Positions 22,917 through 30,923 of a stretch of DNA of 36,921 nucleotides are shown here, piece after piece (within the stretch, counting starts at the first letter, position 1; each line of letters begins with the position of its first letter). Source of the stretch: Bacteroidota bacterium (GTDB lineage Bacteria; Bacteroidota; Bacteroidia; Chitinophagales; Saprospiraceae). The position numbers and the translations under genes were made by a program. The notes below the pieces were generated by a model. It searched no databases. It had not been told where the DNA came from and was given only the letters and a program-made list of their open reading frames with translations. The stretch lies in the NCBI GenBank assembly GCA_029561355.1, contig JAKQJD010000071.1, forward strand, positions 1-36,921. The letters are read 5' to 3'.

Positions 22917-25364
22917 TCACTCGCTCCGCAACGACTCCACGGGATTCATCAGCGCCGCACGTATACTCTGATAACTTACGGTCAGGAAAGCCACCGCGAC
23001 CGCCAGCAGGCCGGCCGCCGCAAATATCCACCATTGCAAGTCGATGCGATAGGCAAAATCGGCCAGCCATTGGTGCATGAGCCAGTAGGCTACCGGAGAC
23101 GCCAGTACGATGGACACCACTACCAGTTTCAGGAAGTCTTTGGCCAGCAGGCCGGTAATGCCCCTCACGGATGCGCCGAGCACCTTCCGGATGCCGATTT
23201 CCTTGGTGCGCTGGTGCGCGGCAAACGTTGCCAGCCCGAACAGTCCCAGACAGGCGATCAGAATAGCCAGACATGCAAAAATCATGTACAGGGTGCCTTC
23301 CTGTATTTCGGCCTCGTACAGTCGGCCGTAGTCTTCATCCAGGAACGAGTATTCAAACGGGAAGTCAGGGTTGAATTTTTCCCAGATTTGCTTCAGCCAG
23401 GCCAATGCCGCCGGCGTGTCGCCCGCTGTTTTTACCGAAATAGCACGGAGGTTATCCTGTTCGCGCGGGATAAAAAATATCATCGGCGTAATTTGCTGGT
23501 GCATGCTTTCGAAATGAAAGTCGCGCAGCACGCCCACCACGTAGCAGTCCTCCCGGCCGCCGTAAATCAGGCGTTTGCCGACAGCAGCCTCTGCCGATGG
23601 CCAGCCGATAGCCCTTACCGCCGCTTCATTGAGCACCCAGGCCTGTGTCGTATCGGTCGCATGTTCGTGTGAAAAAGAACGCCCGGCTGCCAGCGGGATC
23701 TGGTAGGTATTGACAAAATCCATATCGACGTTCAGCATTTTCAACGTGACGGTCAGGGGCGACATCGTGTCGCCGATCTGCACGCTCGTGCCGTTATGGT
23801 AGTCGAGCAGGCGCCCCGAAGGCAGGCGCGACGAGCGTCCAACCTGCGTGATGTACGGACTTTGCAGGAGTTCTGTCCGGAAAGCGTCCCATTGGCGCTG
23901 TAGTGCGGCATTTTGCTGCAAGGTTACAACACGCTCCTTGTCGAGCCCCAGTGATTTGGTTTGCATGTAATGCAATTGCCGGTAAATCACGATCGTACCC
24001 ACCAGCAATGCCACGGATATACTGAACTGAAACACAACCAGCGCTTTACGCAGCGAAACGCTGCCTTTGGCGGCTACCGTTCCGCTTTTCAGCACTGTTA
24101 TCGGCCGGAAACCGGACATGAAAAAAGCAGGATACAAACCCGCCGCAACACCTGTGACAAGCGCCACCCCCAGAAATGCCAGCGGCACAAACCACAGCGC
24201 CTGGGGATCCGGCGCCAGATCGATCTGGAGATTCTTTTTGATCAGCGGTACAGCCACCGCAGCCATTCCCAGACCCAGCACTGCCGCGCCGACGGAAAGC
24301 AGCAGGCTTTCGGATAAAAACTGCCCGACAATCTGTCCGCGTTGGGCGCCGTTCGATTTGCGCACACCGATCTCGCGGGCGCGCCGCAAGGAGAAAGCCG
24401 TAGCGAGGTTAATATAATTTACCCCGGCAATCAGTAAAATAACCAGTGCAATGACGCCGAACATGCGCACCCTGGCCAGGTCGCCGCCGGGCTCTATTTC
24501 GTCGTCGTGGTGGCTTTGCAGGTGAATATCGGTGAGTTTTTGCAGGTGCAGGCGCGTGAATTCGGAGGGCTTTCTGCTTCTGGCCACTCCGGGCGGCGGC
24601 GGCGGGAATACATCGTCGAGGAATTTCGGGAACCGCGCTTCCATTTTCTTCGGGTCGAAATTGCCCGCCGTTGTGAAATAGGTGTAAAAAGCGTTGTTGC
24701 CGAAATTGGTGCGCAAATTATCCTTTCCGTATATGGTCGAATCTTCCAGGGTGACAAAAGAAAACAACACATTCGGATGCCAGTGCGAGGCTTCCGGAAA
24801 ATCCCGGTATACGCCCGCCACTTTAAATTTATACTGGCCGTCCAGGCTCAGGATTTGATCGAGTGGGTTGTCGTTCCCGAAGTAACGCCGCGCGGTGCTT
24901 TCCGAAAGGGCGATTTGCCAGGGTTCCGAAAGCGCCGACTCCGCGCTGCCGGCCACCATCGGCACCGTAAAGACCTTGAACAGGTTGGGATCGGCAAAAA
25001 ACGTACGGTCTTCGGTGTATATCTGGTTGTCGCCGGTGGTACGGATAACAGCCCCGGAATTGCTCAAAATGCGGGTAATGTCCTGTATTTCAGGGAAATG
25101 CTCCGGCAGCAGCGTGCCGAAAGGCGGCGCCACGGCGCTCAGGTGCAGGTTTTCGGTACCGTCCTGGTCGTAAAACGTACGGGTAACGCGCCAGGTCCGG
25201 TCAGCATTTTCGTGGTACCGGTCGTAGCGCGATTCGCCGGCAATGTACAAGGCAATGAGCAGGCCGCAGCCCAGGCCGATGCCCAGGCCTGAAAGGTTGA
25301 GGAATGCGTGCAGTTTGTTGCGAAACAGGTTGCGCAGGGCCGTTTTGAAATAATTTTGCAGCAT
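22917..25364 (-). CDS. FtsX/MacB-type ABC transporter permease, copy 1
   Basis: 815 residues starting MLQNYFKTALRNLFRNKLHA. Layout: one membrane span at about 24-44, a MacB-type periplasmic domain (about 50-270), an FtsX block with several spans at about 285-450 (VIALVILLIAGVNYINLATAFSL and on, including RRAREIGVRKSNGAQRGQIV), a second periplasmic domain, and a final FtsX block (about 685-805) with RTKEIGIRKVLGASVRGI. This double MacB-PCD/FtsX layout is common in Bacteroidota, usually without an adjacent ATPase gene, as here. The family exports peptides, lipids or antimicrobials, or acts as a mechanotransmitter; the substrate is not readable from sequence. A paralog lies upstream. A heptamer repeat (25367-25394) takes the place of a ribosome binding site. 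Confidence 0.9.
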   Translation of the reverse strand: MLQNYFKTALRNLFRNKLHAFLNLSGLGIGLGCGLLIALYIAGESRYDRYHENADRTWRVTRTFYDQDGTENLHLSAVAPPFGTLLPEHFPEIQDITRILSNSGAVIRTTGDNQIYTEDRTFFADPNLFKVFTVPMVAGSAESALSEPWQIALSESTARRYFGNDNPLDQILSLDGQYKFKVAGVYRDFPEASHWHPNVLFSFVTLEDSTIYGKDNLRTNFGNNAFYTYFTTAGNFDPKKMEARFPKFLDDVFPPPPPGVARSRKPSEFTRLHLQKLTDIHLQSHHDDEIEPGGDLARVRMFGVIALVILLIAGVNYINLATAFSLRRAREIGVRKSNGAQRGQIVGQFLSESLLLSVGAAVLGLGMAAVAVPLIKKNLQIDLAPDPQALWFVPLAFLGVALVTGVAAGLYPAFFMSGFRPITVLKSGTVAAKGSVSLRKALVVFQFSISVALLVGTIVIYRQLHYMQTKSLGLDKERVVTLQQNAALQRQWDAFRTELLQSPYITQVGRSSRLPSGRLLDYHNGTSVQIGDTMSPLTVTLKMLNVDMDFVNTYQIPLAAGRSFSHEHATDTTQAWVLNEAAVRAIGWPSAEAAVGKRLIYGGREDCYVVGVLRDFHFESMHQQITPMIFFIPREQDNLRAISVKTAGDTPAALAWLKQIWEKFNPDFPFEYSFLDEDYGRLYEAEIQEGTLYMIFACLAILIACLGLFGLATFAAHQRTKEIGIRKVLGASVRGITGLLAKDFLKLVVVSIVLASPVAYWLMHQWLADFAYRIDLQWWIFAAAGLLAVAVAFLTVSYQSIRAALMNPVESLRSE

Positions 25365-25366
25365 AA

Positions 25367-25394
25367 GTTATCTGTTATCGGTTATCAGTTATCG
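25367..25394. repeat. GTTATCN heptamer repeat, four units
   Basis: GTTATCT, GTTATCG, GTTATCA and GTTATCG follow each other without gaps. On the minus strand the array ends two bases before the permease start codon at 25364, where a ribosome binding site would lie. Unit number could affect expression. Confidence 0.75.
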
Positions 25395-25431
25395 GTGTTC
25401 CGGTTCCTGGCATTCATATGTAACCTGAACG

Positions 25432-25733
25432 ACGCCTCTCGTGGGAGGACGGGGACGCGGATTGTGCGGATTATTTGGTGGCCTTACGGCCACTACTTTT
25501 TGATTTTCAGGGATTTGCCCCTGACGGGGCCGATTTTTATAATTAACCACGGAGGCACAAAGGACACAAAGCGTAGATTACACAATTGATAGTATTGAAT
25601 AGATGAAAAGTGTACGCTACGCTTTGTGCCCTTTGTGACTCCGTGGTTAACAAAAATAAGAAGTGGCCGCAAGGCCACTCAAAATCCGTTTTAATCCGCA
25701 CAATCCGCTTCCCCATCCTCCCACAAAAGGCGT
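25432..25733. repeat. Composite nested palindromic element, ~300 bases
   Basis: The outer arms are 25441-25473 and 25692-25724 (31 of 33 positions paired), extending with lower identity to 25432 and 25733. Inside are two copies of a small palindrome of the type GTGGCCNNANGGCCAC (about 25478-25495 and 25661-25679). Inner arms at 25543-25576 and 25617-25650 pair at 32 of 34 positions. The inner arm type (ACCACGGAGGCACAAAGGAC) resembles a palindromic repeat common in environmental bacterial genomes. No gene lies in this 409-base gap between the two permeases; apart from this element and the heptamer array I see nothing else. Confidence 0.75.
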
Positions 25734-25773
25734 AGCCGAACAAATCTTCTTTACAATCCCGATTCACCACTCA

Positions 25774-28230
25774 CTACTCCGATTTCAACGACTTCACCGG
25801 GTTCGCCAGCGCCGCTTTCATGCTCTGATATCCCACCGTCAGGAAAGCCACGATCAGCGCGATACTGCCTGCGGCGCCGAAAATCCACCAGGAAATATCG
25901 ATGCGGTAGGCAAAATCGGCCAGCCACAGTTTCATGAAATAATACGCAACGGGGCTGGCGATGAGCAATGCTACCACGATCAACCTCAGGAAATCGCGGC
26001 TGAGCAGTCCGACCACCGAGGTAATCGAGGCGCCCAGTACTTTACGGATGCCGATTTCTTTGGTGCGCTGTTCCGTGGTGAATGCAGCCAGGCCGAACAG
26101 TCCGAGGCACGATATCAGGATAGAGAGCATACCGAAAATGCCGGCAATTTTCCCGATACGTTGTTCGGTGTTGTACATGCGTGCAAACGACTCGTCGAGA
26201 AAGCGGTAACTGAACGGCTGATCGGGCGACAGCGCCTTCCAGTTTTTTTCCAGTGTCGCAATCAGCGCGGCCGTTTCGGCGCCCTGATAACGGAAACAAG
26301 CCAGTCCCTCAGATTTGCCGATCTGGAAACAAAGCGCTCCGATATTTTCCCGAAGACTCGACCAGTGGAAATCGTGTACCACACCGACAATGTGCAATTC
26401 GGTAAAATTCTCCGCTTTCGGGGGCCCCTGCATATTCCCTTCGAGCACATATACATTCTTGCCAATCGGATCATCGAAGCCGAAAAGCCGTGCAGCCGTT
26501 TCATTGATAATAATACCGGTGCTGTCGGTCACCCGCGCGGGGTCGAAAGCGCGGCCCTGCACGATTTCCATACCCATGGTTTGCAGGTAGTCGTTGTCGA
26601 CTTCCCAGCGTTGCATGCTCACCGAATTATCCTTGTCGAAGCCGCGTATTTTGGAAAACATGTTGTCGCTGCGATTGGACGAAACAGGCAGAAACCCGGA
26701 TACGGTAGCGCTTTGCACACCCGGTTGTTTCAGCATTTCTTCTTTCAGGTTATAAATTTTATCACCCAGCGCGTATGCATCATCGAGAATGATCACCTGA
26801 TCTTTGTTGAAGCCCAGTTTTTTGTGTTGAATGTAATTCAACTGCTTGAATACCAGCAACGTAGAAATAATGAGCGCTACGGACACGGAAAACTGGAAAA
26901 CCACCAGCGCACTGCGGAACTTCCCGCCCCGGCCCATGCCGGTGATCTGGCCTTTCAGCACCCGGATGGAATCGAATGCCGACAGGAAAAATGCCGGATA
27001 ACTGCCTGCCAGTATTCCTACCAGGGCGCCGCCGCCGGCCAGGGTGGCCCAGAACAGGGGACTGCGCCAGGGCATTTGAAGGTCGATCCCCGTCAGGTCG
27101 CGGTACCAGGGCATGGCCACTGCAGCGATGCCGACGGCTACTCCCACCGCGAAAGCGGCAATAACCATCGATTCGCTCAGGAACTGGCCGATCAGCGCGC
27201 TGCGACGGCCGCCGAGTACTTTACGCACCCCTACTTCCTTGGCCCGCCCCGACGAACGGGCCGTAGAAAGGTTCATAAAATTGATGCAGGCGATCAGCAG
27301 GATAAAGGCTGCAATGGCGCTGAATATCCACACGTACCGAATACTGCCGTTGGGGCCCAGTTCGATATCGAGATCGGAATACAGGTGAATATCGGTCAGT
27401 TTTTGTATCGGAAAATGCACATACTGGCCCGTTTTTTCTACTTCCGCAATGGTAGTGCCCAGCATTTGCTGCGTCGTGACGGCTATTTTTTCGTTGGCAA
27501 GGATGGCAAATTTTTTCCTGAAATTTTCCAGGTCGGTACCTTTTTGCAGCAGGAAATAGGTCTGGAAATTATTGTTGGATCCCCAGAAAGGCGGGTCGTT
27601 TTTTATCTCATCGTTGCCAGTCATAGAAAGCAACATGTCGGCTTTGAAATGGGTATTGGCAGGCAGGTCTTCGTACACCGCAGTCACCTGCCAGCGCTCC
27701 CTGTTTTCGAGAATCAGAAATTGTCCCAGGGCCATTTGCGGAGCGGAAAAATAGCGCTCGGCCCGGCTGCGGGAAATGGCTAGCGTTTTCGACTGCGTCA
27801 GGCAGCGCACCGGGTCGCCTTCGATCATTTTAACCGGGAATACTTCAAAAAACGAACTGTCTACTGTCAGTACATGCTCTTCGCGGACGTTTTGTCGGGA
27901 AGGACCGTCGCGTTTGACCAGATAATTGCCGTATTGCCGGAAGCGGCACCACGCCTGGATTTCCGGCAAGGCGGCAGCAGCCTCTCCTGCCATAACGGAG
28001 GAGGTAGTGGCCATTTCGAAGTGTTTTCCACCGAAGTTGATATCGGCTACCGGCCGTACGATTCGGTCTGCCTGCGGGTTCCAGCGGTCGTAACTGAGTT
28101 CGTGCGACACGAACAACACGATCAGCAGGCAGGCTGCAATGCCGATGGAAAGACCGGCGATGTTGAGCCCGGAATACAGGCTGTTTTTACGCAGGTTACG
28201 AATGGCGAGAGAAAGGTAGTTGTACAACAT
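25774..28230 (-). CDS. FtsX/MacB-type ABC transporter permease, copy 2
   Basis: The start is the ATG at 28230 (MLYNYLSLAIRNLRKNSLYS), matching the start of copy 1; an upstream in-frame start at 28302 would add 24 residues unlike the family. 818 residues with the same order: span at about 24-44, MacB-type domain, FtsX block (ILLIACINFMNLSTARSSGR, AKEVGVRKVLGGRRSALIGQ), second domain, and FtsX block ending with QRTKEIGIRKVLGASITSV and LANPVKSLKSE. Clear paralog of the downstream gene, from which it is separated by 409 bases of repeats, so co-transcription is uncertain. No ATPase gene is nearby. An inverted repeat TTTACAA-GTAT-TTGTAAA at 28347-28364 is a possible operator upstream. Confidence 0.9.
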   Translation of the reverse strand: MLYNYLSLAIRNLRKNSLYSGLNIAGLSIGIAACLLIVLFVSHELSYDRWNPQADRIVRPVADINFGGKHFEMATTSSVMAGEAAAALPEIQAWCRFRQYGNYLVKRDGPSRQNVREEHVLTVDSSFFEVFPVKMIEGDPVRCLTQSKTLAISRSRAERYFSAPQMALGQFLILENRERWQVTAVYEDLPANTHFKADMLLSMTGNDEIKNDPPFWGSNNNFQTYFLLQKGTDLENFRKKFAILANEKIAVTTQQMLGTTIAEVEKTGQYVHFPIQKLTDIHLYSDLDIELGPNGSIRYVWIFSAIAAFILLIACINFMNLSTARSSGRAKEVGVRKVLGGRRSALIGQFLSESMVIAAFAVGVAVGIAAVAMPWYRDLTGIDLQMPWRSPLFWATLAGGGALVGILAGSYPAFFLSAFDSIRVLKGQITGMGRGGKFRSALVVFQFSVSVALIISTLLVFKQLNYIQHKKLGFNKDQVIILDDAYALGDKIYNLKEEMLKQPGVQSATVSGFLPVSSNRSDNMFSKIRGFDKDNSVSMQRWEVDNDYLQTMGMEIVQGRAFDPARVTDSTGIIINETAARLFGFDDPIGKNVYVLEGNMQGPPKAENFTELHIVGVVHDFHWSSLRENIGALCFQIGKSEGLACFRYQGAETAALIATLEKNWKALSPDQPFSYRFLDESFARMYNTEQRIGKIAGIFGMLSILISCLGLFGLAAFTTEQRTKEIGIRKVLGASITSVVGLLSRDFLRLIVVALLIASPVAYYFMKLWLADFAYRIDISWWIFGAAGSIALIVAFLTVGYQSMKAALANPVKSLKSE

Positions 28231-28346
28231 AGACCTGTTTTTGGAAGTGCCTGGTATTCGTGTTTGGAAGCAGGTGAAAACGAAGCACGATAAACCGGAC
28301 ACTCTATTTCATGCAGTTTCTTACAAACGCCAAACGCCTCGCCACT

Positions 28347-28364
28347 TTTACAAGTATTTGTAAA
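28347..28364. promoter_or_regulatory. Candidate operator upstream of permease copy 2
   Basis: TTTACAA (28347-28353) and TTGTAAA (28358-28364) form a 7-base inverted repeat with a 4-base spacer, about 120 bases before the permease start at 28230. Size and symmetry fit a dimeric regulator; no regulator is assigned. Confidence 0.35.
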
Positions 28365-28390
28365 TCAATTTTTTATATAAATTTTTCAAT

Positions 28391-28434
28391 AAAAAAACGT
28401 CCGAACCCGAACGATGTGTGTTCGGATTCGGACG
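28391..28434 (-). terminator. Rho-independent-type terminator on the minus strand
   Basis: Arms 28398-28412 and 28420-28434 pair at 14 of 15 positions (core GTCCGAA..CCGAAC) with a 7-base loop. On the minus strand the stem is followed directly by seven Ts (28397-28391). It would end transcripts coming from the DUF2911 gene and insulate the permease. Confidence 0.7.
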
Positions 28435-28439
28435 CGGGG

Positions 28440-28735
28440 CAGAAGTGAGAGAAGTGAGAGAGTGAGAGAAGTGAGAGAAGTGAGAGGGTGAGAGAAGTGA
28501 GAGGGTGAGAGAAGTGAGAGAAGTGAGAGAGTGAGAGAGTGAGAGCCGACTTCGACTTCGCCGCTTCGCCCTACAATCGGAAGGTCCGGAGCGGAGCGTC
28601 GAAGTCGGCTTACATTCTCACTTCTATAAAGCACGGAGCGGCATAATCGAAGTCGGCTCTCACCCTCTCACTTCTCTAAAGAGCGAAGCGGCGAAGTCGA
28701 AGTCGGCTCTCACTTCTCTCACTCTCTCACGTCTC
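28440..28735. repeat. GTGAGAGAA-type simple repeat with long inverted and ~49-base direct repeats
   Basis: 28441-28545 is an irregular run of GTGAGAGA / GTGAGAGAA units. 28539-28568 and 28684-28713 are perfect 30-base complements (core GCCGACTTCGACTTCGCCGC). Between and including the right arm, CGAAGTCGGCT recurs at about 28600, 28648 and 28698, spacing 48-50 bases, each copy followed by CTCAC-rich sequence complementary to the simple repeat. Frames through it encode only low-complexity Ser/Leu/Thr strings, so it is non-coding. With the terminator and operator it accounts for the 504-base gap 28231-28734. Confidence 0.75.
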
Positions 28736-29832
28736 TATTTCATGCCTCCCAGTTGCTTCAGGTATTTCTCCGAATTAGCTTTCACATTTTCCGGCGGATT
28801 GAGGCTGAGCGCTTTTTTGAAGTTTTTGATAGCATTGTCCTTATCCCCTTTCGTGGCATAGGCTTCGCCGAGACTGTCCCATGCGTTGGCGCTTTCGGGA
28901 TGGTGTTCGGTATTCATGGCCATGATTTTGATGGCTTCGTCGTGTTTGCCTTCGCCCAGCAACTGGTAGCCGTACTGGTTCAATTCCGCTTCCGAGGCTT
29001 TCGACAGCGCACCAGTCATGAGTTTATCGGCTTCGGCAGTTTTACCGGTCATTTTAAGGATGCGCGATTTGGTGCTGATGGTGGCAAAGGAAGGGTCCAG
29101 GGTGGCAGCGCGGTCGGCCCAGCCGAGGGCCGTTTCCAGGTTCACTTTATTAGCGATGGCGTAATTGGCGGCGCTGGTGTATGCGGGCGCCGTAAAACCT
29201 TTGGCGCTTTTCAGTTCGGCGGCGGCATTGGCCATCACGATGTCGTCGACGGCAAATTCGACGGACACCGGGAATTGTTTCTTTTCCCAGTTCAACACGA
29301 GTTCGGCCGTGTTTTTGGTCACATTGATAAAATCGTAGGTGAGCAATTCCGTGCTTTGAGTGGTGTTGCGCACCTGGATTTTTGCGCGCATCTGGTCCTG
29401 TGCGGGATCGTAAAAGAAATTACCCCAGGCGCGGTTGTCTTTTGACAGGATCACTTCGCCGCTATCGTCCTTGTTGATCACGAAAAACAGTCCGTATTTA
29501 CCGGCGGGTATGCTTTGGCCGGCAATTTTTGCCGGGTGCGACAATTCCAGGGTCGTATTTTCATTGGCGCCCGCACGCCAGGGGGCGTCGGCGGGGCTGC
29601 CGCCGGCTTGTTTGCCCCAGCCGTAAGGCACCAGTTCGCCCCACACGGTGCGGCCTTTTACGGAAGGCCTGGAATAATTGATGGTAACGGTGGAAATACC
29701 GATGGTTTGCGAAACCTGTGCGGCCGGACTCGCCGTTCTCGGCACGGCGACACCGGCCTGCGCCCACAAGACGGCGGATGACAAAACTGCGAAACAGGCA
29801 GCGAAGATTCGGATGGTTAGATTTTTTTGCAT
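28735..29832 (-). CDS. DUF2911 protein with C-terminal TPR repeats
   Basis: The ATG at 29832 gives 365 residues and a signal peptide (about 1-25, ending AVLWAQ); the longer frame to 29913 would bury it. Residues about 30-175 match DUF2911: QTIGISTVTINYSRPSVKGR, VPYGWGKQAGGSPADAPWRA, IPAGKYGLFFVIN and FFYDPAQDQMRAKI. Residues about 190-360 are TPR-like, with a clear final unit (NAWDSLGEAYATKGDKDNAIKNFKKALSLNP). The family is widespread and secreted in Bacteroidota; no biochemical function is established to my knowledge. It lies downstream of the LytTR two-component genes on the same strand but 311 bases away. GAAGTGAGA-type repeats flank it on both sides. Confidence 0.88.
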   Translation of the reverse strand: MQKNLTIRIFAACFAVLSSAVLWAQAGVAVPRTASPAAQVSQTIGISTVTINYSRPSVKGRTVWGELVPYGWGKQAGGSPADAPWRAGANENTTLELSHPAKIAGQSIPAGKYGLFFVINKDDSGEVILSKDNRAWGNFFYDPAQDQMRAKIQVRNTTQSTELLTYDFINVTKNTAELVLNWEKKQFPVSVEFAVDDIVMANAAAELKSAKGFTAPAYTSAANYAIANKVNLETALGWADRAATLDPSFATISTKSRILKMTGKTAEADKLMTGALSKASEAELNQYGYQLLGEGKHDEAIKIMAMNTEHHPESANAWDSLGEAYATKGDKDNAIKNFKKALSLNPPENVKANSEKYLKQLGGMK

Positions 29833-30143
29833 GGTGTACTTTTGATAATGTAAACGGATGGGGAGGAAGTGAGAAGTGAGAAGTTTATTCCTCAAATACT
29901 CAAATACTCGCATGTCAGGCCTCTAAACTGCCACAATCCGTTCATTTCATGCGTGGGAAATGGATCAACCCGAATTCTAAAGGACTCAACGACGGATACA
30001 GACAAACGGGCGTCTGAAACGGTATGGGTGTCGTTTCGGAAGTTCATACCGGTCAGTTCCGTCCGCCGCTGCCGGCTGCCCGCTTTCCTCGTCGGCGCCT
30101 GTGCGCGTTCTGAGTGTTATTGAAAAAACAAACTACCTTTTAC
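29833..30143. other. 311-base spacer with a short GAAGTGAGA repeat
   Basis: No gene is supported here. 29866-29883 holds two GAAGTGA units, the same simple sequence as the large array at 28441-28545 on the other side of the DUF2911 gene. CTCAAATA is repeated in tandem at about 29893. I see no terminator stem after the response-regulator gene and no convincing promoter for the DUF2911 gene. Confidence 0.5.
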
Positions 30144-30890
30144 CTAAAACCGCGTAAACCGTTCAGTAAACTCATCTTTTTTGATGCGTGAAACGGGTAT
30201 GCTGACCTTGTTCGGCATGACAACGTAGCCACCGTCGCCGCGAATGTAATTTCGAATATGCCGCATATGAACTAAAAATTGTTTGTGGATACGGAAAAAG
30301 TCGCTGCCCGCCAGCATCGCCTCTACATCGCCCAAAGTTTTGGTAATTAGATACATTTCTCCGGAAATCAGGTAGAATTTGGTGTAACTGCTGTCTGATT
30401 CGCAGTACATCACGTCTGCCAATTCTACAAAAGTGTATCCGTGGGCGTAAGGCAGGGCGATTTTATCAAAACGGCGGGCGTCGGTGGGCGTATAGAGTTG
30501 CTGCCGCAGGAGATCGATTTGCGCTTTTTCGATACGCTGTTTTTCGGCGACTTTATCCACAGCGCGGCGCAATTCATCGGGATTGATGGGTTTAAGCAGG
30601 TAATCTACCGCACTGAATCGGAAAGCCTTGACCGCAAAGCGGTCATAGGCAGTGGTAAAAATGAGCGCAAAAGACACATCGCCGAATTCTTCAAGCAACT
30701 GAAATCCGTTCAACACGGGCATTTCAATGTCCAAAAATACCAGGTCGGGTTTATGCTCCCGTATGGCAGCCAGCCCTTTTACGGGGTCGGTATACTTACC
30801 TGCTACGGCCACTTCGGGGCACACCTCCATGAGCGTGAGATGCAGCGCCTCCACGGCATCGGGCTCGTCGTCAATAATGATGGATTTCAT
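30144..30890 (-). CDS. LytTR-family response regulator
   Basis: 248 residues. The receiver domain (about 1-120) has the acidic pair D7-D8, the phosphorylated Asp54 in LVFLDIEMPVLNG, the threonines of LIFTTAYD and Lys100 in VDYLLKP. The C-terminal LytTR DNA-binding domain (about 140-245) contains ALPYAHGYTFVELADVMYCE, FFRIHKQFLVHMRHIRNYI and PVSRIKKDEFTERF. The gene lies 33 bases after the sensor kinase gene on the same strand. In Bacteroidota such pairs usually control a few nearby genes. The downstream DUF2911 gene and the divergent T9SS/S74 genes are candidates, without direct evidence. Confidence 0.95.
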   Translation of the reverse strand: MKSIIIDDEPDAVEALHLTLMEVCPEVAVAGKYTDPVKGLAAIREHKPDLVFLDIEMPVLNGFQLLEEFGDVSFALIFTTAYDRFAVKAFRFSAVDYLLKPINPDELRRAVDKVAEKQRIEKAQIDLLRQQLYTPTDARRFDKIALPYAHGYTFVELADVMYCESDSSYTKFYLISGEMYLITKTLGDVEAMLAGSDFFRIHKQFLVHMRHIRNYIRGDGGYVVMPNKVSIPVSRIKKDEFTERFTRF

Positions 30891-30923
30891 AACAAATAAT
30901 GATTGGACACATGAGATGTTTCT

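Noticed and set aside
25663..27783. A 706-codon open frame on the plus strand
   Set aside because: It lies wholly antisense to the well-supported permease, has no signal, domain or family feature and is rich in H, R and Q, as expected for the complement of a conserved coding frame.
28441..28545. Possible CRISPR array
   Set aside because: Units are 8-9 bases with no spacers and no cas genes nearby; it is a simple-sequence repeat.
28386..28634. An 82-codon minus-strand frame in the simple repeat
   Set aside because: The translation is a low-complexity Ser/Leu string created by the GTGAGAGAA array and the terminator stem.
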